Source: DATARN01 sp036264135 | Lineage (GTDB): Bacteria > Actinomycetota > Acidimicrobiia > Acidimicrobiales > Palsa-688 | Length of the DNA: 64,000 nt | Direction: 5' to 3' | NCBI GenBank assembly: GCA_036264135.1 | Contig: DATARN010000069.1 | Coordinates: 1-64,000, forward strand | Shown: in pieces, positions 16,699 to 27,700 of the stretch | Layout of the letters: every line of letters begins with the position of its first letter | Position numbering within the stretch: position 1 is the first letter of the stretch | Position numbers and translations under genes: made by a program | Notes under the pieces: model-generated | The model's database searches: none | What the model was told of the DNA's origin: nothing | What the model saw: only the letters and a program-made list of their open reading frames with translations

Positions 16699-18513
16699 CT
16701 AGTGCGTCTTGACGGTGATGGAGAAGCTGCTGATGTTGTCCACCCCGTCGGCCACCGGCTCGGTGAGCTGGTTGAAGGGGTCGACGACGGCTTCGGTCGT
16801 GAACACTCCCGGGGAGAAGTACGTGCCCTTCAGGGTGACGGTGGCCGAGTCGCCGGGCAGCAGGCCGGGGAGGAACGCCGCCGGGCCGCCGCTGTCGCCG
16901 CTGGCCATCTTCCACTGGATGGCGAAGTTCCCTGCCGGGTAGGTCCCATCGTTGGTCACCGTGATGGTCGCCGATGCCGACTTCAACCACAGCGCCGGGT
17001 TCGGGTTCACCGAGAAGCTGGTGATGTCGATGTCGACGTCACCAGGCTGCACGGTGAGGGGGAGCAGGACATCGTTGTTCGTCTTGTTGTTCTCCTTGAC
17101 GGCATTCAACGGGTCCACCTGGGCCAGGGTGCGGAAGTCACCGAACTTCGGGTAGCTGAAGCTGAACGTCACCGTGGTGGTGGCGCCGGCGGCGAGCCCG
17201 TTGACCTGGGACGATAGGGTCTGGGCGCTCGGAACGATCAAGCCGGTGGTGTCCGGGTTCCAGGCGACCAGGAACGGCCCGGCGGCGATGTTGCCCTGGT
17301 TCTGCACCGTGACGGTGATGGTCGCCGGCACGCCCTGGGTCGGCGAGCCAGGATTCGACGTCAGGCCGAGGGCCACCAAGTCGATGAACGGCACCGAGAG
17401 GGCCACCTGGAAGGCGGCGGTGTTGTTGTTCTCGAACAGCTCCTTCACCTGGTTCGTCGGGTCGACGGTGACCGTGCTGTTGTACGTGCCGGAGCGAGCG
17501 TAGGTGTAGGAGAGGTTCACGACCGTGCTGGAGCTGGCGGCCAGCTTGTTCACCTGGACGGTGAGCGGAGCGATGAACGGTCCCGGCTTCCACTGCACGA
17601 GGAACGGTCCGGCGGGAGCCACACCGACGTTGCCCACGTCGATGCTGACCGTCACCGGGACGCCCGCCACCGGGTTGGGGCTGGTGGTCACGCCGAGGAC
17701 GGTCAGGTCGGGCAGGGGCGGGAACACCTGGATCGTCATGGACGCGGTGTTGTTGTTCTCGTTGGTTTCCTTCACCGTGTTCGTCGGATCGACGATGGCC
17801 TTGGTCGACACGTCATACGACGGTGTTGGGCCGGGTGTCAGGTAGGTGTAGTTCAGCGTGACGGTCTGCGAGGCGCCGGCGCCCAGCCCGTTGAGCTGGA
17901 CCGACAGCGGGGTGACGAACGGGCGCGGGTCCCACTCCACCCGGAACGCCCCGGCCGCCGAGTTGCCCAGGTTGGTGACGGTGATGGACGCCGTGGTCAC
18001 CCGGCCCTGTACCGGCTCGTCGGGGTTGAGGGAGAAGTTGGAGATGGTGAGGTCCACGGTGGCCGGGACCACGGTCACGCTGAGGATCTGCAGGTTGTTC
18101 TTCTTGTTGGTTTCCGGGATCTTGTTGCCCGGGTCGGCCTGGGCGACGGTCAAGAAGTTGCCCGCCTTGGGGAAGGTGTAGGTCAGGTCGACGGTGGTCG
18201 TGTCACCGGCCGCCAGCCCGGGCACCGCGCCCGACGGTCCGGCGCCCCCGAACTGGCTCTGCATGAACTGCACGACGAAGCCTTGGGCGTCGCAGGTGCC
18301 CTGATTGGTCACGGTGATGGCGATATTGGCGGGCTCGCCCGCCACCGGCTGGGTCGGCGAAACGGAGAAGCCGGTGATCGCCAGGTCGACGCAGACCACC
18401 GCCGCCTTGGCCGCGCCGGGCGCCAGGGACGACGCGGGGATGAACCCGGTGACCGTCAGCAACAGCAGACTGATACCGACCAGAATTTTGCGGGTTCTGA
18501 TGACGACACTCAT
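16699..18513 (-). CDS. Secreted CARDB-repeat protein (shorter paralogue)
   Basis: A 604-residue exported protein. ATG 18513 is chosen because GAGGAG stands about 8 nt upstream; GTG 18522 abuts that site. A signal peptide covers residues 1-38 (basic start, hydrophobic core, cleavage near AKAA). Five tandem CARDB/APHP-type Ig-like repeats of about 115 residues follow, each closing with a VDP...N...E...NN pattern such as KETNENNNTA. CARDB domains are found in cell-surface adhesion and carbohydrate-associated proteins; no enzyme domain or sortase motif is present. It lies 75 bp after a longer paralogue (18589-21141), to which it aligns along its whole length; the pair arose by tandem duplication and is probably co-transcribed. 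Confidence 0.85.
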   Translation of the reverse strand: MSVVIRTRKILVGISLLLLTVTGFIPASSLAPGAAKAAVVCVDLAITGFSVSPTQPVAGEPANIAITVTNQGTCDAQGFVVQFMQSQFGGAGPSGAVPGLAAGDTTTVDLTYTFPKAGNFLTVAQADPGNKIPETNKKNNLQILSVTVVPATVDLTISNFSLNPDEPVQGRVTTASITVTNLGNSAAGAFRVEWDPRPFVTPLSVQLNGLGAGASQTVTLNYTYLTPGPTPSYDVSTKAIVDPTNTVKETNENNNTASMTIQVFPPLPDLTVLGVTTSPNPVAGVPVTVSIDVGNVGVAPAGPFLVQWKPGPFIAPLTVQVNKLAASSSTVVNLSYTYARSGTYNSTVTVDPTNQVKELFENNNTAAFQVALSVPFIDLVALGLTSNPGSPTQGVPATITVTVQNQGNIAAGPFLVAWNPDTTGLIVPSAQTLSSQVNGLAAGATTTVTFSFSYPKFGDFRTLAQVDPLNAVKENNKTNNDVLLPLTVQPGDVDIDITSFSVNPNPALWLKSASATITVTNDGTYPAGNFAIQWKMASGDSGGPAAFLPGLLPGDSATVTLKGTYFSPGVFTTEAVVDPFNQLTEPVADGVDNISSFSITVKTH

Positions 18514-18588
18514 TGCGTTCACTCCTCTGTCATGCGTCTGTCGATTACGTATTTCCGGAGACCGTTGGGTCCGGGAACAGGCCAGGAT

Positions 18589-21141
18589 TTAGAAGCCGTT
18601 CCAGTCGGCGTAGGGAAGCACCGTGGCTTGCGACGCCGCCCACTGCAGGGTGTTGTCGAAGTTGTTGTAGGCGGTTTGCATATCGGTGGGCAGGGGCGGC
18701 GGCGTCGTGGTGGCGGCGGCGCTCACGTTCGGAGTGGCGGCGCTGCGGACGCTGGTCACGCTGGCACCCGCCCCCGCGCTGGTGGTGGCGAATGCACTCG
18801 ACTTGAACAGCGGCGGCGGCAGCGAGATCGGCGTGGTGTGGTAGGTGGCGTCGAAGCAGTGGCCGTCCGCCGGGCTGCCGCAGATCTTGTTCTTCCCGTC
18901 AGAGGTCGCCCCGGCGCCTGGTACGACCACCGGCGTGGTGATCGAGTAGTCGGGATACAGCGAGATGAACGGGGCGATGCCGATGAACTCGCCGCCGATG
19001 TCGAAGCCGATCCCGAGGAACCCGTCGGACTCGTGCACCTCGACGCCACCCATGAAGGCCAGGACCGGTGCCGACTCGACGAGGGTGAGCTGATGGGTGT
19101 CGTTGAACGTCACCGTGTCCCCGTCGCTCGGATCGATCTTGTGGGTGAAGCAGAAAATGTCCTTGACGGTCGTGGGCTTGGTGTCCTGGAAGAACGTGCA
19201 GGATTGGCCCTTGTCGTAGATGCCGAACTTCATGAACCAGGCGTGGTTGTCGTCGGCCCGCAGCGCCTGTAGGACGTGGATGCTGTCCAGGGTGACGTTG
19301 ACCACCGCCGTGCGGGGATTCACATTGACTACTGCCGTCTTGACGTTGTCCGGATCGGGCGATCCTTCGCTCGGTTCGATCAGCTGCTTGTACGGGTCGA
19401 TCACCGCCGAGCTGGTGATGGTCATTCCCGCCTTGGGATAGGCGCCGTGGATCGTGATCACCTGGGTGGCGCCCCGGGACAACCCGGGCAGGTTCACGGT
19501 CGGGCCGGAGGTGTCGCTCTGGTTGTACCGCCACTGCACCGAGAAGTTGCCCGCCGGGAACGTGCCCTCGTTGACGATGGTGATCGTCGCGGTGGCCTCG
19601 CTGCCCCGGATGATCGGCGAAGCGGACGTGGCGCCGGGGTACGCCGCGGCGACCGAGAAACCGGTGACGTCAACGTCGACGTTGCCCGGCGAGACCGTCA
19701 GGTACAGCAGGAGGTCGTTGTTGGTCTTGTTGCTTTCCTTGACGGCGTTGAACGGGTCGATCTGGCCGATGGTGCGGAAGTTCCCGAACTTCGGATAGCT
19801 GAAGCTGAACGTCACCGTGGTCGTGGCGCCCGCGGCCAGGCTGTTCACTTGGGAGGACAGCGTTTGCACGCTGGGCACGATCAGCCCGGTCGTGTCGGGG
19901 TTCCAGGCGACCAGGAACGGCCCCGAGGCGATGTTGCCCTGGTTCTGGACCGTGAAGCTGATAGTGGTGGGCACGCCCTGCTGCGGGTTCGGCGGGTTGG
20001 CGGTCAGGCCGATCGCCACCAGGTCGATAAAGGGCGCTTGGACCACGACCTGGAAGGCGTCGGTGTTGTTGGTCTCGTCCAACTCCTTGACCCGGTTGGT
20101 CGGATCGACCGTGACCGTGCTGTCGTACGTGCCCGCGGTGGCGTAGCTGTACGACAAGTTCAAGGTGGTGGACGCACTGGTGGCCAGGCTGCTGACCAAC
20201 ACGGTCAGCGGGCGGATCCCCGCGCCCGGCGTCCACTGGACGTAGAAGGACCCGGCGGGAGCGACGCCCTGGTTGGTCACCTTGATGGTGGCGGTCACGG
20301 GAACCCCCGCCACCGGGTTGGGGCTGGTCGTCACGCTGGAGACGATCAGGTCAGGCAGCGGCGGGATGACCGTGACGGACATGGAGGCGGTGTTGTTGGT
20401 CTCGTTCGTTTCCTTCACCATATGGGTGGGGTCGACGATGGCCTTGGTCGTGAACGTGCCCGTCGACAGGTAGGTGTAGGTCAGGGTCACCACCTGCGAG
20501 CCGCCGGCGGGCAGGCTGTTCAGCTGCACCGAGACCGGGGTCACGAAGGGGCGGGGGTCCCACTCCACGCGGAATGCGCCGGCGTCGGTGTTACCCAGGT
20601 TGGCGACGGTGATGGAGGCCATCGCCGGTCGGCCCTGCACCGGCTCGTCAGGACTGATCGAGAAGTTGCTGACGGTCAGGTCGACCGTGGCTGGTGCGAC
20701 CGTCACGCTGAGGATGGCGAGATTGTTGGTCTTGTTGGTCTCGGGGATGACGTTCGCCGGATCGGCCTGGGCGACGGTCAGGAAGTTGCCGGCCGTCGGG
20801 AAGGTGTAGGTCAGGTTCACCGTCGTTGTCGCCCCCATCGCCAAGCCGGCGACCGGTGCCGACGGGCCGGCGGTTGCGTGCTGGCTCTGCATGAACTGGA
20901 CGACGAACGCCTGGGCGTCGCAGGTGCCCTGATTGGTCACCGTGACGGCGATGCTGGCCGGCTGTCCGGCGATCGGCTGCGTGGGCGTCACGGTGAACCC
21001 GGTGATCGCCAAGTCGGCGCAGCTCACGGCGGCCTTCGCCGCGGTGGGCGCCAGTACCGACGCCGGGACGAATCCCGTCATGGCCAGCAAGAGCACGCAG
21101 ACGCCGACGACTGACCGGCGGGTCCTGACAACGAGCTTCAT
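18589..21141 (-). CDS. Secreted CARDB-repeat protein with extra C-terminal domain
   Basis: An 850-residue exported protein with a signal peptide at 1-38 (AKAAVSC at the cleavage region), five CARDB-type repeats to about residue 610, and an extra region of about 240 residues that its neighbour lacks. That region contains two cysteines spaced QSCTFFQDTK...IFCFTHK and the sequence FLGIGFDIGGEFIGI, with an Ala/Thr/Pro linker before a short terminal segment (ADWNGF). The last domain is not recognised. An A/G-rich ribosome site (AAAGAAG) precedes ATG 21141. It is divergent from the lipid-synthase operon across a 623-bp control region, so joint regulation is possible. Confidence 0.83.
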   Translation of the reverse strand: MKLVVRTRRSVVGVCVLLLAMTGFVPASVLAPTAAKAAVSCADLAITGFTVTPTQPIAGQPASIAVTVTNQGTCDAQAFVVQFMQSQHATAGPSAPVAGLAMGATTTVNLTYTFPTAGNFLTVAQADPANVIPETNKTNNLAILSVTVAPATVDLTVSNFSISPDEPVQGRPAMASITVANLGNTDAGAFRVEWDPRPFVTPVSVQLNSLPAGGSQVVTLTYTYLSTGTFTTKAIVDPTHMVKETNETNNTASMSVTVIPPLPDLIVSSVTTSPNPVAGVPVTATIKVTNQGVAPAGSFYVQWTPGAGIRPLTVLVSSLATSASTTLNLSYSYATAGTYDSTVTVDPTNRVKELDETNNTDAFQVVVQAPFIDLVAIGLTANPPNPQQGVPTTISFTVQNQGNIASGPFLVAWNPDTTGLIVPSVQTLSSQVNSLAAGATTTVTFSFSYPKFGNFRTIGQIDPFNAVKESNKTNNDLLLYLTVSPGNVDVDVTGFSVAAAYPGATSASPIIRGSEATATITIVNEGTFPAGNFSVQWRYNQSDTSGPTVNLPGLSRGATQVITIHGAYPKAGMTITSSAVIDPYKQLIEPSEGSPDPDNVKTAVVNVNPRTAVVNVTLDSIHVLQALRADDNHAWFMKFGIYDKGQSCTFFQDTKPTTVKDIFCFTHKIDPSDGDTVTFNDTHQLTLVESAPVLAFMGGVEVHESDGFLGIGFDIGGEFIGIAPFISLYPDYSITTPVVVPGAGATSDGKNKICGSPADGHCFDATYHTTPISLPPPLFKSSAFATTSAGAGASVTSVRSAATPNVSAAATTTPPPLPTDMQTAYNNFDNTLQWAASQATVLPYADWNGF

Positions 21142-21162
21142 TCTTCTTTATCCCCTCCACAG

Positions 21163-21195
21163 ATGTGTTCCGGGTGCGGATCACTCGGAACACAT
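21163..21195. promoter_or_regulatory. 10-bp perfect inverted repeat before CARDB gene
   Basis: ATGTGTTCCG (21163-21172) and its exact complement CGGAACACAT (21186-21195), separated by 13 bp. It lies 22-54 nt upstream of the ATG at 21141. It could be an operator with half-sites about two helical turns apart or a 5'-leader hairpin; the sequence alone does not decide. Confidence 0.5.
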
Positions 21196-21507
21196 GGCGT
21201 CCTAGCTACTGGTCACCCACGTCGGTTCAGGAAAATAATTCGGCGGTGATGTTGCGGATTCCCAAACGATTGGCTTTGCGCTCTGCCCAGATTGCCCGTG
21301 TCTTCCACGGAGATGCACGCAGATCGGTGTTCTGCCCAACACTGCTGACGATCATGGTGCCTACAAGCCGCGAACGTACGACTCCGCCTAGAACAATGGC
21401 ATCATTGGCACCGGAATGTCAATGTCGCGGCGAACAAATATTCGTGTGGCTAGCTGTTGGCTGGCGCGTGCCGAATACCGTGGACAAAACGGACAGATCT
21501 TCGTTGA

Positions 21508-21537
21508 TTCAAACACCCCTGCGGTATCCGTTAGAAT
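21508..21537 (+). promoter_or_regulatory. Possible distal promoter of the lipid-synthase operon
   Basis: TTCAAA (21508-21513), 18 bp, TAGAAT (21532-21537). The -10 matches 5 of 6 positions and the -35 4 of 6. It lies about 225 bp before the first start codon, upstream of a better promoter at 21590. Confidence 0.3.
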
Positions 21538-21589
21538 CAGCCTAGGAGATAGAACATTCCTGGTCAGGCGGGGTAAAGCCCCGAGGCGG

Positions 21590-21618
21590 TTGACGAGGAC
21601 CACGGTCTCTGCTATAGA
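21590..21618 (+). promoter_or_regulatory. Sigma-70-type promoter of the lipid-synthase operon
   Basis: TTGACG (21590-21595), exactly 17 bp, TATAGA (21613-21618): 5 of 6 -35 bases and optimal spacing. Transcription would start near 21625, giving a leader of about 140 nt that contains the 21689-21702 palindrome. Confidence 0.55.
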
Positions 21619-21688
21619 CGGCAGAACCTCGTGGGGGCACGGGGATTCCTTGAATTGGGCGGGGTGAAACATCGAGTTAGTTCACAGT

Positions 21689-21702
21689 TTACCAATCGGT
21701 AA
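21689..21702. promoter_or_regulatory. TetR-like operator before the lipid-synthase operon
   Basis: Palindrome TTACCAATCGGTAA, 12 of 14 positions symmetric. It shares the TTAC-N6-GTAA frame and the TCGGTAA half with the site at 2317-2330. It lies between the best promoter and the start codon, a position suited to repression. TetR-family recognition is inferred from size and symmetry; no regulator gene is in this window. Confidence 0.5.
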
Positions 21703-21764
21703 CACCAAGACGCCTAGGGTTAACGCTTGAGTTTGCGCGGCCCAAAGAGTCCAAGGAATCAATA

Positions 21765-24700
21765 ATGCGCCCAACCGACTTCGACTACATCGTCCTTCCT
21801 TCGGCAGGTGCGCCGAATCCCACAATTCCGATAGCCGGTAGTAGAGCCGGTGCCATCGGCGTTCTCAATCTCGAATACGCCGTTTCAGAAACGGATTGGC
21901 AGCTATCACTCGTACGCTTGGCGGAGTTGGGACGGGGACGCTTCGGCGTACTGGTCGGCGACACCGCTGTCCTCCCGTCCGTCCTCGAGCGGTCCGGTCG
22001 TCCCCTCGACCTGGTCGTACTCGCCGCCGCGGCGCTGGCCACCGCCGGCGACCTGAGCGCCGTCGTGGGCTCGGTGCACGATCGCGGCGCGCGGGTTTTT
22101 GCCACCTGCACCTCGCTGGACCAGGCCCGCGTGGCCGAGGCGAGCGGTGTGGACGCCGTCATTGCCAAGGGCCACGAGGCATCCGGCTGGGTCGGCGAGG
22201 AGGGCGCGTTCGTCCTCCTGCAGCGCCTGCTGGCCAACCTCTCGGTCCCCGTGTGGGTCCATGGTGGCGTCGGGGTCCATACCGCCGCCGCCTGCTACGC
22301 CGCCGGGGCGGCCGGAGCGGTGCTCGACAGCCAACTCCTCCTGGCGCACGAGTCGCCGGTCCCCGAGACCGTCCGGTCGCTGATCCGGGCCATGGACGGC
22401 AGCGAGACTGTTTGCCTGGGTCAGACCCTGGACGCCCCCGTCCGCGTCTTCACCCGCCCGGGGATGACCGGCGCCGCCGCCCTGCAGGAACTTGAGATCG
22501 CCTTGGCGGCCGAGAACACCGATGATGTCCTCGACCGCTGGCGGGCCGAGGTGGTGGCCCGTACGGACTGGCACGGCGATGACGGGTCCGTGCTGGCGGT
22601 GGGGCAGGACGGGGCCTTCGCCGCCGATCTGGCGCAGCGGTTCCGGACGGTAAGCGGGATCCTGCGGGCGCTCAACGACGCCATCATCGAGCAGGTCGGC
22701 GTGGCCCGGGCGGCCAATCCCCTGGCCGAAGGGTCGTCATGGGCGGCCGCCCACGGCACGCGCTATCCCATCGTGCAGGGCCCCATGACGAGGGTGAGCG
22801 ACCGGGCGGAGTTTGCCGCCGCCGTGGCGCGCGACGGCGGGGTACCGTTCCTCGCCCTGGCGCTCATGCGTGGGCCCGAGGTCGAGGTCCTGCTGGCCGA
22901 TGCCCAGCGGCAGCTGGGTGACCGGCCTTGGGGCGTCGGCATTCTGGGCTTCGTGCCCGCCGAGCTGCGGGCCGAGCAGCTGGAGGTCATCCGCTCCTTC
23001 CGTCCTACCTACGCGCTGATCGCCGGCGGGCGTCCCGATCAGGCGGCGGTCCTGGAAGCGCAGGGCATCCCCACCTACCTGCATGTCGCCTCGCCCGGTT
23101 TGCTCAAGCTGTACCTCCGCGACGGCGCCCGCCGCTTCGTGTTCGAGGGACGTGAGTGCGGCGGCCATGTCGGGCCCCGCAGCAGCTTCGTGCTGTGGGA
23201 GACCATGGTGCGGACCCTCCTGGAGGAGCTCCCGGGTACGCCGGACGCGACCGGCTACGACATGCTCTTCGCCGGCGGCATCCACGACCGCCGTTCGGCC
23301 GCCATGGTGGCGGCTATCGCCGCGCCGCTCGTCGCTCGCGGCGTGCGCGTCGGTGTCCTGGTGGGGACCGCCTACCTCTTCACCGAGGAGGCGGTGGCTG
23401 CAGGCGCCATCACCCGCGGCTTCCAGGACGCCGCAGTCGCCTGCGACAGCACGGTGTTGCTGGAGAGCGGTCCCGGCCATGCCACCCGCTGCATCCCGTC
23501 GCCCTTCGCCGAGGATTTCCGGACCGAGAAGCAGGCCCTTGTCGTCCAGGGATTGGCGTCGGACGACCTGCGCAACCGCCTCGAGGTCCTCAACGTCGGT
23601 CGATTGCGCATCGCCGCCAAAGGCGTCGATCACCACCCCCTCCACGGCGTCGATCCCGCCGCGCCGAAGCTGGTGACTCTCGACGACGAGGCGCAGTGGC
23701 GGAACGGCCTGTTCATGATCGGCCAGGTGGCCGCCCTCCGGGACCGGGTCGTGACCGTTGCCCAGCTGCACCACGAAATCTCGGCCGGCTCGACGGAGTA
23801 CCTGGCGGATGTCGTACTGCCCGCGGTGGCCGACGCCGAGGTCGCCTCGGAGACCGCCCTGCCGCCGGCCGACATCGCCATCGTGGGGATGGGCTGCATT
23901 CTCCCCGGGGCCCCGGACCTGGCCACGTTCTGGTCGAACATTCTCGGCCGCCACGACGCCGTGACCGAGATTCCCGCCACCCGGTGGGACTGGCGGCAGT
24001 ACTACGACGCCGATCCCTCCGCCCGCGACAAGGTGTACTCCCGTTGGGGCGGCTTCGTCGACGACGTCCTCTTCGACCCAATGGTTTTCGGGATGCCGCC
24101 CGCCACCCTGCGTTCGATCGAGCCGTTCCAGCTGCTTGGGCTGATGGTGGCCCGGGCGGCGCTGAAGGACGCGGGCTACCTGGATCGGCCGTTCTCCCGG
24201 CTACGGACCTCGGTGATCCTCGGCGCGGGCGGCGGCGGCGCCGATGTCGGCGTCGGCTACACCATCCGCGCCCTGCTACCCAAGCTGTTCGGCGACTCGG
24301 CGACCGAGCTCACCGAGGAACTCAACGGCCAGTTGCCGGAGTGGACCGAGGACAGCTTCGCCGGCGTCCTGATGAACGTCGCCGCCGGCCGCATCGCCAA
24401 CCGGTTCGACCTGGGCGGCACCAACTTCACGATCGACGCCGCCTGTGCGTCCTCACTGGCGGCGGTGTGCATGGCCGTGCGTGAGCTGCAGATGGGGGTC
24501 AGCGACATGGCCGTCGTCGGCGGGGTCGACGCTATCCAGAACCCCTTTGCCTACTTGTGCTTCAGCAAGACCCACGCATTGTCCCCGACGGGGCGGTGCC
24601 GCCCGTTCGACTCCCAAGCCGACGGGATCGCCATCAGCGAAGGGTTTGCCGCCATGGTCCTCAAGCGGCGGGTCGACGCCGAGCGGGACGGCGACCGCAT

Positions 24701-27700
24701 CTACGCCGTCATCCAGGGCGTCGGCGGTGCCAGCGACGGGCGCGAGCGCAGCCTCACCGCCCCCCGGCCCGAGGGCCAGCGGCGGGCCCTCCGGCGGGCC
24801 TATGCCCACGCCGGCTTCTCGCCCGCCACGGTCCGCCTGGTCGAGGCCCACGGCACCGGCACGGTGGCCGGCGACCAGGCCGAGGTCGAGTCCCTTTCGT
24901 CGGTGTTCGGCCAGGCCGGCGCGCCGACGCAGGCCTGCGCCCTCGGGTCGGTCAAGTCGTCGATCGGCCATACCAAGGCCACCGCCGGGGTGGCCGGGAT
25001 GATCAAAACCGCGTTGGCGCTGCACCACAAGGTCCTGCCCCCCACCCTTGGCGTGACGCAGCCCAACCCCAAAGCCGATTTCGAGTCCAGCCCGTTCTAC
25101 GTCAACACCGAGACGCGGCCGTGGCTTGGCCGCGACGGCGTCCCCCGGCGAGCCGGGGTGAGCGCCTTCGGATTCGGCGGCACCAACTTCCACATCGTCC
25201 TGGAGGAGTACACGGGCAGCTTTCTCGCCGGCGGTGAGGCGCCGGTCGACTCCTGGCCCGCCGAACTCTTCGTGTGGCGTGAACCGACCCGTGCCCGCCT
25301 CGCCACCTCCGTCGCAACCGTCCTGGCCTCCTTGGACGCCGGGGACGCCGGGGACGCCGGGGACGCCGGCGCCTCGCCGGCGCTGTCGGACCTGGCTCAC
25401 ACCTTGGCCACCACCGCCCAGCGGACACCGCCGGGCGGCCCGACGCTCGCCATCGTCGCCGACTCCGTGGCCGATCTGACCGCCAAGCTGCAGGAGGCGG
25501 CGCGGTTGCTGGGCGGCGACCAGGGCCGGCACCACCTTCCCAACGGCATCCACTTCGCCGACGCCCCGATGGCCGCCGACGGCAAGGTGGCGTTCCTGTT
25601 CCCCGGCCAGGGCTCGCAGCGGGTCAACATGGCCGTCGATCTGGCGGTCGCCTTCCCCGTCGTGCGGGAGTGCTTCGAGCGAGCCGACCGTGCCCTGGGC
25701 TCGCGGTTGCCGCAGGTGCTCAGCCGCTACATCTTCCCGCCGCCCACCTTCACGCCCGACGCCGCCGGCGGGCGCCACGACGAGCTCACCGCCACCGACG
25801 TGGCCCAGCCAGCGCTGGCCGCCACCGACCTCGCCTGCCTGGCCCTACTGCGGGCCCTCGGGGTGGAACCCGACCTGGTCGCGGGCCACAGTTTCGGTGA
25901 GCTGGTCGCCTTGGCCGCCGCCGGCAGCCTGAGCGTCGAGGACCTTCTGCACCTGGCGGAGGCCCGCGGCCGCTTCGTCACCGAGGCGGCGGCGGGCACG
26001 CCCGGCGCCATGGCGGCCGTGGACGCCAGCGTGGAACAGCTGGGTGACCTGCTGGCCGGCGGCGACCTGGTCGCGGCCAACCGCAACGGCCCCCGCCAGA
26101 CCGTGGTCTCGGGGACCGCCGAGGCCATCGAGCGCGCCGTGGCGTGGTGCCGAGATCGCCAGCTCACGGCCAAGGTGCTGCCGGTGGCGTGTGGCTTCCA
26201 CTCGCCACTGATGGCGGGAGCCCAGGGACGGCTGGCGGCCGAGCTGGCGCTGACGAACTTTGCCCCTTCCACCATTCCCGTGTTCTCCAACACGACCGCC
26301 GGCGTCTATCCCCCAACTCGCGATGGAATCGTCGGGCTGCTGGCCGAGCATCTGGTCAAGCCGGTCGAGTTCGTGGGCGAGATCGAGGCCATGCACGCCG
26401 CCGGGGCCCGACTCTTCGTCGAGGTGGGGCCGGGCACCGTGCTCTCCGGTCTGACCGGGAGCATCCTCGGAGATCGTCCTCACCTCTGCCTGCCGGTGGA
26501 CCGGAAAGGCCGGCCCGGTGTCACCCAGCTACTGCACTGCCTGGCCGGGCTGGTCACCGAGGGCGTCGGCGTCCGCCTGGGCGAACTGTTTGCCGGCCGC
26601 TCGGTCCAGCCGCTGCGGCTCGACACGCTCCAGCCGGTGGCCGGGACTCCCGCGACCACCGCCACCGCCTGGGTGGTCAACGGTGGCCGGGCCCGGCCCG
26701 CGGCCGATACCGCGGCCGACGCCGTGCCCCTTCCGCTGCAAGTCGAGGTCGTCAACCCCGCCCACCCCACCCCGGACCGGGCTACGAACCGGCCGGTGGC
26801 AGCGGCTGCCTCACCCACCCCCACCGCCGTGCCCCCCTCGACCCCCTCGACCCCCTCCGCCCCGGCGTCCACCGTCCCGGCACCCGCCCCGGCGGCGCAT
26901 CCCGCCCTCGTGCCCGCCCCGCCCGGCGCCGCCGCGAGCGGCGCCCTGCCCGGGATGAACCACGTCATGGATCGCTACCACGGCATGATGCAGCACTTCC
27001 TGGCCAGCCACGAGGCGGTGATGTTGTCCTTCCTCCGCGGCCAACCCGCCGCCGCCCCCCAGGCGGTGTCGGTGCCAGCTCTCGAGGCATTCGATGGTCC
27101 CATCGGCCGCTTCCTTCTTCGCTCCGTGCCGGCGCCGGCCGCCGACCGGGCCGGTGGCTTGGCGCCTGGCGGCGTGGTTCTGATCATCGATGGTGGCCAC
27201 GGCGCCGGCGAGTCGCTGTCCCAGCGGGTGGAGGGACGCGGTGAGCGGGTCGTCCGCCACGACCTCCTCGCCCGACCACTTGACGATCCCGAGGCGGTGT
27301 CCACCCTCGTTCGCCGCGTCCACGATCTCGGTGGCCGGGTCAAGGCCCTCGCCTATCTTCCCTCGGCCCGCCCCGCCGAGGGTTCCGGCGCCGTTCCCGA
27401 CGATCTGGTCGGCCTCTTCCTTCTCTGCCAGGCGTTGCGGGGCGATCTCGAATCCGCCGCCGCCGATGGCGGCGCCGCCGTCCTCGGGGCGACCGCCATG
27501 GGCGGGACGTTCGGCCTCGACGGCCCGGCCGGCCTGGCCCATCAGGGTGCGCTGGTCGGGTTCTTGAAGACGTTGGCCCAGGAGTGGCCGAGCGTGCGGG
27601 TGAAGGCGGTCGACGTGGACCGGGCCGATGCCGACCTCCTCCTCGCCGAGCTGGGCAGTGCCGATGGCATGGTGGAGGTGGGCTACCGGGACGGAATCCG

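Larger units (their letters stand above)
21142..21764. other. Divergent intergenic control region, no credible gene
   Basis: 623 bp between the CARDB genes and the lipid-synthase operon, clearly more AT-rich than the flanks. It holds a 10-bp inverted repeat near the CARDB start, promoter-like hexamer pairs on the plus strand, a TTAC-N6-GTAA operator, and a weaker minus-strand TTGACA (21422-21417) with CATTGT 18 nt on (21398-21393). Short open frames here (for example 21165-21545 plus, 21388-21672 minus) have no ribosome site, atypical codon use and no family signature. Confidence 0.7.

Noticed and set aside
16697..16706. Palindrome GCACTAGTGC
   Set aside because: Overlaps the stop codon of the CARDB gene and lies beside a far stronger terminator; too short to call an operator.
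21165..21672. Two short open frames in the divergent control region
   Set aside because: No ribosome site, unlike codon use, no homology pattern, and they cover promoter and operator elements.
25339..25371. 9-bp repeats (GDAGDAGDAG) in the KS-AT linker
   Set aside because: Only three to four short units; an ordinary linker slip, not worth a separate feature.
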